IMG/VR virus record: IMGVR_UViG_3300043539_000550
Span: 1-24,631 of that record
DNA from: a virus
Length of the DNA: 24,631 nt
Strand: one strand, 5' to 3'
A program made the translations under genes and the position numbers. Positions within the stretch are counted from its first letter, which is position 1, and the number at the start of each line of letters is the position of its first letter. Below the pieces are notes generated by a model. It saw nothing but the letters and a program-made list of their open reading frames with translations, had not been told where the DNA came from and did not search any database. Positions 19,415-24,631 of this stretch are shown piece after piece.

Positions 19415-19632
19415 TATTTAATTCCCTTTCCAAATTTAGCCCAGACTCTCTCATGTAGGTAATAGAATGTCATTTCTAATGCCATGTATGAAAGTGCGTA
19501 TAGTCCAACATACTCCCATTCAGCCTCACCATAAATTATATGGCTTGCTGCAAATAAAATTCCAGCAACAAAAGTAAAATGTACAAATGGCCAACTGATT
19601 GTTTTTAGTACTGATTTCTTTTTAGATTCCAT
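19414..19632 (-). CDS. DUF2061 membrane protein, second copy, 72 aa
   Basis: SVLKTISWPFVHFTFVAGILFAA... and the C-terminal TFYYLHERVWAKFGKG match DUF2061 and the copy at 15903. Two membrane helices. Start overlaps the stop of the endolysin gene by one base. Confidence 0.85.
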   Translation of the reverse strand: MESKKKSVLKTISWPFVHFTFVAGILFAASHIIYGEAEWEYVGLYALSYMALEMTFYYLHERVWAKFGKGIK

Positions 19633-20276
19633 TATAGTGCCACAGGTCCCTTTCCTCCGCCACCAGATGACTTCTTTACTGCTGGCTTTGCTGATTTTTT
19701 TGCAGCATCTGCAGTTGTAGTCTTAACAGGTGTTGCTGCTAACTTGTTTAGTAGTGGAGCATTCTCTTCTCCAGTATAAACTGGACGGCCCCAACCAACT
19801 ACAGCATTAACTAACTTCTTCTTGTTGTTTTTTACATATGCACGAGTCTTCTCTACGCACATTCCTCCGTTGCGCTGATCTCCCTTTGCAGTTCCTGAAG
19901 TGTTTCCTTCAATAACTTGGATTGTTCCATCGCCATTGTTCTTAATGCAAAGACCAACATGTGAAATACGATTTACACCATCATCTGGAAAATCAAAATA
20001 GATCCAGTCTCCTGCTTGTGGATCATCATTACGAGCATCTGACCAACGCTCATTCTTCTTAAACCAGTCTGATGCCTGAACTGTTGATGCAGACTTAGGG
20101 AATGACTTTACGCCTGATGTAAATGCACACCAAGAAACAAAAGATTGGCACCATGGCTGGAAGTTAACCTTAATCCATGCACCATACTTTGTTTCGTTAT
20201 CTTTTGGGCCTTCTATTGTGCCCAACTCTTTCTTTGCAACCTCAATGATTGCTTCTAGACTACCTTTTGCTGCCAT
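19632..20276 (-). CDS. endolysin, CHAP/TIGR02594-like amidase, 214 aa
   Basis: WCQSFVSWC (C43 likely nucleophile) and ISHVGLCI (H106) form the CHAP-type Cys-His pair, with VIEGNTSG at about 121-128 as the third site. QAGDWIYFDF is the usual strand before the His. It cleaves peptidoglycan for lysis. After residue 170 comes a linker and a Lys/Ala-rich tail ending KKSSGGGGKGPVAL, possibly for wall binding. No signal peptide. AAGGAGG ribosome site fixes the ATG; a promoter lies at 20306-20335. Confidence 0.85.
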   Translation of the reverse strand: MAAKGSLEAIIEVAKKELGTIEGPKDNETKYGAWIKVNFQPWCQSFVSWCAFTSGVKSFPKSASTVQASDWFKKNERWSDARNDDPQAGDWIYFDFPDDGVNRISHVGLCIKNNGDGTIQVIEGNTSGTAKGDQRNGGMCVEKTRAYVKNNKKKLVNAVVGWGRPVYTGEENAPLLNKLAATPVKTTTADAAKKSAKPAVKKSSGGGGKGPVAL

Positions 20277-20305
20277 GATATGCCTCCTTATTGACATGTA
20301 GTTCT

Positions 20306-20335
20306 ATTATATCAGAACAATAGCATGTCTGTCAA
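20306..20335 (-). promoter_or_regulatory. promoter for the endolysin gene
   Basis: Minus strand TTGACA (20335-20330), 18-base spacer, TATAAT (20311-20306) preceded by TGA. The transcript has a short leader with the ribosome site AAGGAGG. Confidence 0.75.
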
Positions 20336-20347
20336 CAGGGGGATATA

Positions 20348-21139
20348 TTATATTTTTACTAGGGATGGATTAAGAGCAGACTTTGCTCCCGCAATAGCCT
20401 TTTCAATTTCAGAACAAACAAATGCAAACTCTTCTTCAAAGATTTCTGGAGATCTATCAGGTCCCATTGCTGGGCTCTTTCCTTCTGCAATCATTGCCTC
20501 TTTTAGAGTTTTTTCGATGTCATAGTTTAGGACTGTGCATGTAAAGTGCTTCATCACATATCCATCTTTATCAATTAAGTACTTCTCGTAGTTACCACCC
20601 ATTTGCACTCCATCATAGAATCCAATGTTTAACCAAGGTGACTTAAATTTTCCTTCAACATTTCCATCCTCTAGAGAATCTCTCATTGATCGCAACTGAT
20701 CCATTTGTGATGAAATTTCTGCATATACTTCGTGAGGTGGTAGCGTTGGCTGTCCTAGTCCGTTAGTTCCAGTACCTAGTCCATTTTCTAATACTTCATT
20801 TAATAACTCATGAGGAACTGAAGAAACCATCTCTGAGTACTTGAAAGTTGTGTTGTAAACTTCTTCTCCATACGCCTTTGAGTCTAGACCGCAAGTAATT
20901 CCTTGTGACCACTTTCCCTTAGTAACTCCTGGACCACAATAATCATTTGTTGGTATGGCAATAATCTCAAAGTCTTCACTGTTGTACTTGTCTTGAAGCA
21001 TCTGAAGAACCTCTAGTTGGTTGGCGTTTCCACAACCGACTGTAGTATTCGCAACCAATGTAACCTTGCCCTTATATTGGTCAAGATGGTTCGGAGTGCC
21101 TTCTGCTGAGTTTAATTGGATGTCATATATTGATCTCAT
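20348..21139 (-). CDS. glutathione-peroxidase-like (thioredoxin-fold) protein, 263 aa
   Basis: GKVTLVANTTVGCGN at 24-38 and FEIIAIPTNDYCG at about 54-66 match glutathione peroxidases, with C36 in the place of the catalytic Cys/Sec. KYLIDKDGYVMKHF near residue 205 matches the family's second half. At 263 aa it is far longer than the usual 160-180: extra segments lie between residues 100 and 190 and at the C-terminus. It may reduce peroxides during infection. I start at residue 18 of the longest frame because TGCTATAAT ends 6 bases before this ATG. Confidence 0.75.
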   Translation of the reverse strand: MRSIYDIQLNSAEGTPNHLDQYKGKVTLVANTTVGCGNANQLEVLQMLQDKYNSEDFEIIAIPTNDYCGPGVTKGKWSQGITCGLDSKAYGEEVYNTTFKYSEMVSSVPHELLNEVLENGLGTGTNGLGQPTLPPHEVYAEISSQMDQLRSMRDSLEDGNVEGKFKSPWLNIGFYDGVQMGGNYEKYLIDKDGYVMKHFTCTVLNYDIEKTLKEAMIAEGKSPAMGPDRSPEIFEEEFAFVCSEIEKAIAGAKSALNPSLVKI

Positions 21140-21145
21140 GACTAT

Positions 21146-21154
21146 ATTATAGCA
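21146..21154 (-). promoter_or_regulatory. extended -10 promoter for the 21139 gene
   Basis: Minus strand TGCTATAAT, 6 bases before ATG. A second extended -10, TGTTATAAT, is at 21208-21216. Confidence 0.65.
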
Positions 21155-21225
21155 CATTTTATTGCTTATTTTACGCTGGCAGAGTGGCACGATCTTGTTT
21201 CTTTTAGATTATAACATTTTGATAA

Positions 21226-21891
21226 CTAATTGTCCATACTTTTATACAACTGCTTTAGTCCTTTGAGTGTTCCTATGTCCATATATTTTCCACCTGGCTT
21301 TACAGCCCTAATATCTAGATTCATATCAATCCACTCCTGTATCTGTTTTCCTGGATGCTCTAAGTCTGGATTCAAATATCTGATCATATTTTTACGAAAC
21401 AACATTGTCCCCCACATATCTGGGTAGTCACAATCATCTTTTTTGTCTTCTGAAGATAAGACCTTGTCTCCTGAAACCTGAACTTGCCCTACACGACCTT
21501 TTAGATCATCCCCACATTCCCAAATACCAAGCACTAAGTCTGCATTGGTTTCTTTAAACATTTCTTTATATATATTCCCTTGAGCATTAAGAATATAGGT
21601 GTCTGGCATTCCAACCAAAACAGTGTCGTTATAGTCTCCGATCATAAACTTAATTGCCTCAGACATTGTTGATGGCTCATGAACAATAAGTTTAATATTC
21701 ATATCCATATTTTCAACAATTGGAACCCATTCAGATCTTGTAGATACACGAACTTCATCACAGAACTCAAGCATTTGTTCTACATGCCACTGTAGCAAAG
21801 ACCTTTCATCAGATATTGGTAAGCAAAATTTTGGTATGCCACCAACTCTTGATGACCTTCCAGACGCTGGCAGTACTCCAATTATAGCCAT
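21226..21891 (-). CDS. sugar-phosphate nucleotidyltransferase-like protein, 221 aa
   Basis: LPASGRSSRVGGIPKFCLPI (residues 6-25) is the NTP-binding signature GxGxRxxxxxxxKxxLP in a slightly altered form, and VGMPDTYI near 93-100 is the metal-binding Asp segment. Such enzymes join an NTP to a sugar-1-phosphate to activate it for transfer. Start at residue 11 of the longest frame, with AAGAAGG 8 bases upstream. It overlaps the glycosyltransferase gene by 10 bases, which suggests one pathway. Confidence 0.8.
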   Translation of the reverse strand: MAIIGVLPASGRSSRVGGIPKFCLPISDERSLLQWHVEQMLEFCDEVRVSTRSEWVPIVENMDMNIKLIVHEPSTMSEAIKFMIGDYNDTVLVGMPDTYILNAQGNIYKEMFKETNADLVLGIWECGDDLKGRVGQVQVSGDKVLSSEDKKDDCDYPDMWGTMLFRKNMIRYLNPDLEHPGKQIQEWIDMNLDIRAVKPGGKYMDIGTLKGLKQLYKSMDN

Positions 21892-22547
21892 TCTTGAGAC
21901 CTTCTTATTTCTAAATCCCAATAACCAGGGATCTCAAAGTTTTGACTTTTTTTTAGCATATAGTATTTTTTATTATATAAACTTGTTTTTCCAAATTTTT
22001 CTTTTAATTGTTTATCACTTTCCACTGTTGTACCTGCTCCGCTAGGGCTAACAACATTAAAATACTTATTATCAAAGGATAAGTGCTTTCCATTTTCTTG
22101 TTTCATTACACGAAAAAGTCTTTCACGATAGTCATCGTCTTCAAATAAATATGGGTAGAAGCGTTCATCAAACAATCCAACCTGCCTTATCACATCTTCT
22201 CCAATAGAAAAACAACTAAAGCCCTCGCTTGATGTTACTAAAGAGGACTCTTTGCTAATTTCAGATAATAACTTTAATGATCCTGGAATCCAATATGTGT
22301 CTGCCGAAGTAAACACCCAATACTTTTCATGAGGGTATAGTTTGATGGTTAGATTCCAAGAACCAGACATTCCCAGGTTTGATGGAAGGTTTAAAACTCT
22401 AATATTTAAATCTGTTCTGCTGGGAACATAATTTTCTAAACCATTATTTATTATTAAAACTTCTTTGATTGGAAAATCTATTGACTTTAGGCTTTCCTCT
22501 AACAGATCATACCTATTTAATACTGGAATAGATAATACAGGTATCAC
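21882..22547 (-). CDS. glycosyltransferase family 2-like protein, 221 aa, GTG start
   Basis: IPVLNRYDLLEESLKSI and EVLIINNG at the N-terminus, WVFTSADTYW (an SAD in the DxD position) near 77-86, and GLFDERFYPYLFEDDDYRERL at about 123-143 are the GT-A landmarks. It transfers a sugar to an unknown acceptor, perhaps a virion or cell-surface glycan. GTG start with a perfect AAGGAGG 4 bases before it. Confidence 0.82.
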   Translation of the reverse strand: MIPVLSIPVLNRYDLLEESLKSIDFPIKEVLIINNGLENYVPSRTDLNIRVLNLPSNLGMSGSWNLTIKLYPHEKYWVFTSADTYWIPGSLKLLSEISKESSLVTSSEGFSCFSIGEDVIRQVGLFDERFYPYLFEDDDYRERLFRVMKQENGKHLSFDNKYFNVVSPSGAGTTVESDKQLKEKFGKTSLYNKKYYMLKKSQNFEIPGYWDLEIRRSQEWL

Positions 22548-22584
22548 TTAGCCTCCTTTTAAGTCTTTATATATTGTATCACGC

Positions 22585-22655
22585 TGCCCCACCTGGCCTC
22601 GATCCAGGGGCATCCGAATTAACAGTTCGGCACTCTACCAACTGAGTTATAGGGC
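22585..22655 (-). tRNA. tRNA-Asn(GTT), 71 nt
   Basis: Acceptor GCCCTAT/GTGGGGC (with two G-U pairs), anticodon stem CCGAA/TTCGG with loop CTGTTAA (anticodon GTT), T-arm CCTGG/CCAGG with the unusual loop ATCGAGG in place of TTCRA. No encoded CCA. The 5' flank CTGCCCCA is a perfect competitor for the 3' acceptor strand (see findings). Confidence 0.85.
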
Positions 22656-22691
22656 AATGGGGCAGTTTAAAGTCATGCCTAGGACTATTAT

Positions 22692-23564
22692 TTAGTTACG
22701 AATGTATGATGCAGTGCCAATTAAAATCTTTGGAAGAGATGTGAGATACTCACCAAATGTTTTAAATGTGTTGCGATTTACGTAAGATGCTGCAGATACT
22801 ACAGTTGCTACAGAACTACCAGCAGTATCTGTTGGAGAACCGTTATACTTAGTAATGCGTACCTTGCCAAGTGCAACCATGTCAAGTCCAGGACCTGTGT
22901 TTGTTGCTGCCTCTAGTTGTGTTGCATTACCTAGTGCTCCCACGCCGATTACACCATTAACACATGAAGGGAATCCCACAACATCTCGTCGACGATCATT
23001 TCCTGTTGCAACAAAAACTGGAATGTTATTAGTGTTTAATGATGCTACTGCATTAATAACAACTTTATCTGTTGAGCATAGTGCAAGGTTTCCTGTACTT
23101 ACTGTCGACTGACTAATTGACAAAGCATCAATGCTGTACTTTGCTGCATTTTGTGATACCCAATTAATTGCTGAAGCCAATGCTTTCACATCTCCTCGTG
23201 AGTTTCCAAGACTTGTGACATCGTTAAATCTAACAAAGACAATCTTTAGATTTGGATTTACTGTTAGGGCAGCCTTTACCATAGAGTCTCCATGGTAGGT
23301 TGCATTGTTTACAGACACTGGCCAAGGTGCAGATGCTGCTCCCTTTCCTTCCATAAACAGTTCTCCGTTAGGACAAGACATATTTTCTTTTGGGGTTGTT
23401 GACTTTACAGTTGTAAAGCAGACCTCATGAATAATTGATGGAAAGTTATTTGAGTTAATAGCAGAGTCAATAATCGCTAAGACTCTTTCATCTTGTGCTT
23501 GTGCTGGTGCAACTGCTGTAAATGCAATTGCAATTGATAGTAGTGCTAGTAGTGTTTTCTTCAT
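22692..23564 (-). CDS. secreted subtilisin-like serine protease (S8), 290 aa
   Basis: Signal peptide at 1-23 (MKKTLLALLSIAIAF... ending APAQAQ). The catalytic triad is readable: D33 in LAIIDSAI, H91 in ATYHGDSM, S251 in AGSSVATVV, with the oxyanion N189 in VATGND. A Cys pair near 49/64 and C163/C201 may form disulfides. The usual His motif (HGTxVA) is altered to HGDSM. RBS AAGGAG before this ATG. Unusual for a phage: it would be exported, perhaps to cut surface proteins of the host or of competitors. Confidence 0.85.
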   Translation of the reverse strand: MKKTLLALLSIAIAFTAVAPAQAQDERVLAIIDSAINSNNFPSIIHEVCFTTVKSTTPKENMSCPNGELFMEGKGAASAPWPVSVNNATYHGDSMVKAALTVNPNLKIVFVRFNDVTSLGNSRGDVKALASAINWVSQNAAKYSIDALSISQSTVSTGNLALCSTDKVVINAVASLNTNNIPVFVATGNDRRRDVVGFPSCVNGVIGVGALGNATQLEAATNTGPGLDMVALGKVRITKYNGSPTDTAGSSVATVVSAASYVNRNTFKTFGEYLTSLPKILIGTASYIRN

Positions 23565-23581
23565 TTTATTCTCCTTGTTTT

Positions 23582-23800
23582 TTATTGTTTGATTTTTAAA
23601 ACTACTTGGCAAGGGTCTCCGCCCTCTTCCCATTCTTGTTGTTCTTCGTCTGTCATATAGGGATCACCCTCATGTGTATTGCAGAACGGTTCAGTTACCC
23701 ATCCCCGTTCAATACCGTTTTCAAGCCAGATTTCAAACTCGTCAAAGTCTGATTCTATGTTCTGAATGTCCTTTAGGATCTCTTCAAATTCTTCGCTCAT
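23582..23800 (-). CDS. acidic hypothetical protein, 72 aa, leaderless
   Basis: Very acidic, with a conserved-looking segment EPFCNTHEGDPYMTDEE and WEEGGDPCQVVLKI, which I recall from unnamed actinophage proteins. Consensus promoter ends 6 bases before ATG. Two Cys and one His could bind a metal. Confidence 0.7.
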   Translation of the reverse strand: MSEEFEEILKDIQNIESDFDEFEIWLENGIERGWVTEPFCNTHEGDPYMTDEEQQEWEEGGDPCQVVLKIKQ

Positions 23801-23806
23801 ATACTA

Positions 23807-23835
23807 AGTATACTCCTATAGACTGACGATGTCAA
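23807..23835 (-). promoter_or_regulatory. consensus promoter for the 23800 gene
   Basis: Minus strand TTGACA (23835-23830), 17-base spacer, TATACT (23812-23807), 6 bases to ATG. The -35 lies in the end of the neighbouring Ntn-hydrolase gene. Confidence 0.8.
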
Positions 23836-24340
23836 CTGGGCCCATGCATGATGGGTTAAATTTAATTGCAGCATTTACTGCTTGGACTACTCTATTCCTT
23901 GCATTTTTCTGCTTATCTGTTGCATATAAAACTCCATATGCATACTCTGCTCCAGACCCCATAGCAAGGTATGGGAGTGTATACTTAGATAAAGACATGT
24001 CCGCAGAACTATGCTCATAGATGTTTCCACGAACTGCAATAATTAAACCAAGGTCTCCATCTTTTGATGTATCAACCCAGAACTCGTTGTAAAATTCTTT
24101 TAGTTCTTTAATAAATCTTGTCTGCATAAACTTGTCTGTGTCTTTAATGTTAGGTGGTGTTGGCTTAAAGTTATAACGGATTCTTTCTCCGTCCATTGAT
24201 CCAGCGTAACCAATAAGATAAGGACCTATCTTCCAAACCTTTGGTGCTTCAAGTGCTAGAATGGTGCCATCATCTGATGCCCCACGATCTCCAGCCATGT
24301 AAATTTTATCTTCATGGCGTACAACTGCAATACAGGTCAT
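23816..24340 (-). CDS. Ntn-hydrolase, HslV/proteasome beta-like, 174 aa
   Basis: MTCIAVV would expose Thr2 as the N-terminal nucleophile once Met is removed; AGDRGASDDG at 16-25 and APKVWKIG at about 32-39 supply the conserved Asp and Lys sites of proteasome-type hydrolases. Length fits HslV (about 175). No HslU-like ATPase is present in the window, so it may use a host partner or act alone, for example as a self-compartmentalising protease. RBS GGAGAGG, 8 bases before ATG. Confidence 0.78.
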   Translation of the reverse strand: MTCIAVVRHEDKIYMAGDRGASDDGTILALEAPKVWKIGPYLIGYAGSMDGERIRYNFKPTPPNIKDTDKFMQTRFIKELKEFYNEFWVDTSKDGDLGLIIAVRGNIYEHSSADMSLSKYTLPYLAMGSGAEYAYGVLYATDKQKNARNRVVQAVNAAIKFNPSCMGPVDIVSL

Positions 24341-24345
24341 GACAG

Positions 24346-24396
24346 AGCCCTCTCCAGATAGGTGATACTCAAGTATACCATTGCCCAGAGAGGGCT
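24346..24396. repeat. 9-bp inverted repeat around the Ntn-hydrolase promoter and RBS
   Basis: AGCCCTCTC (24346-24354) and GAGAGGGCT (24388-24396). On the minus strand the first arm is the ribosome site of the Ntn-hydrolase gene, and the second lies in its promoter spacer. Confidence 0.6.
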
Positions 24397-24401
24397 GTCA
24401 A
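24372..24401 (-). promoter_or_regulatory. promoter for the Ntn-hydrolase gene
   Basis: Minus strand TTGACA (24401-24396), 18-base spacer, TATACT (24377-24372). The leader is about 25 nt with RBS GGAGAGG. Confidence 0.7.
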
Positions 24402-24417
24402 CTACCTTCAATAATGA

Positions 24418-24631
24418 CTAATTAGCCTTTTTGTCTACCGTCTTAAACGCATCATTGATCTCTGCCAATGTGAGTTTTCCATCGTCCAAAAAAGCCCTTG
24501 CCAGTCTTTCAATGACTGTTGCTACGCCTAATAGTCCTGCTAAGAATACTGCCTGCATTGTGTCAATTCCAACCACTGCTCCAGCACCAAGTACTGATAG
24601 ACCAGATGCTGCAAAGACTGCTAGGATTCTC
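24418..24631 (-). CDS. holin-like membrane protein, 5' end outside the window
   Basis: The last 70 residues are readable, from RILAVFAASGLSVLGAGAV to DKKAN. Two hydrophobic helices (LAVFAASGLSVLGAG and AVFLAGLLGVATVI) are followed by LDDGKLTLAEINDAF, which looks like half an EF-hand loop. Similar short proteins with two helices and this tail occur as holin-like genes in actinobacteriophages. Start not seen. Confidence 0.6.
   Translation of the reverse strand, partial: RILAVFAASGLSVLGAGAVVGIDTMQAVFLAGLLGVATVIERLARAFLDDGKLTLAEINDAFKTVDKKAN

Noticed and set aside
1-24631. CRISPR array, insertion sequence or integrase
   Set aside because: No regular repeat-spacer pattern, transposase motif or recombinase motif was seen.

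Overview
The window looks like part of a tailed-phage genome (or a phage-derived contig) from an AT-rich actinobacterial host, probably aquatic. Pointers to Actinobacteria: a WhiB regulator, DUF7455-type zinc ribbons and very frequent leaderless transcription. Pointers to a phage: an endolysin, holin-like membrane proteins, small tRNA genes, HNH and GIY-YIG-type nucleases, and dozens of tiny genes packed with ATGA/TAATG overlaps. No capsid, tail, terminase or integrase gene lies in this window, so the phage assignment is an inference.

Left arm (1-6576, almost all + strand): the tail of one gene and a small gene, then a control region of about 850 bases (410-1270). That region has about 20 copies of a CAAACC motif in both orientations, two consensus promoters, terminators, three CTCCACT iterons at a 10-base period and perfect DnaA boxes; it is the best candidate for a replication origin or master control region. 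After it come a methyltransferase, a 2OG-Fe(II) hydroxylase, a minus-strand GIY-YIG-like nuclease, many microproteins (several zinc-binding), a 3-TM PnuC/SemiSWEET-like protein, a HAD phosphatase, tRNA-Met(CAT) and tRNA-Arg(TCT).

Right arm (6577-24631, all - strand): a sulfotransferase, Cys-rich protein, HNH protein, PstS, Hsp20, XapX and a holin-like protein, a luciferase-like monooxygenase, WhiB, a SLOG-like protein and a thermonuclease. A tightly coupled run follows (in transcription order from 19104 down to 14359): DUF7455 protein, second luciferase-like monooxygenase, second sulfotransferase, Asp/Asn hydroxylase, APS kinase-nucleotidyltransferase fusion, DUF2061 protein and flavin-dependent halogenase. 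Upstream of it are FmdB, another DUF2061 protein, the endolysin, a glutathione-peroxidase-like protein, sugar nucleotidyltransferase, glycosyltransferase, tRNA-Asn(GTT), a secreted subtilase, an Ntn-hydrolase (HslV-like) and a partial holin-like protein.

Three themes stand out. (1) At least fifteen genes have a -10 box ending exactly 6 or 7 bases before the start codon, so they should be translated from leaderless mRNAs. (2) APS kinase would make PAPS, which two phage sulfotransferases could use; beside them lie a halogenase, two hydroxylases and two flavin monooxygenases, resembling a small tailoring cluster. (3) Three intergenic regions have their own -10 box followed by strong RNA structure, and in two of them the predicted transcription start falls at the first base of a 10-12 bp closing stem; these are candidate new small RNAs. 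All function calls are from reading motifs by eye; no database search was run.
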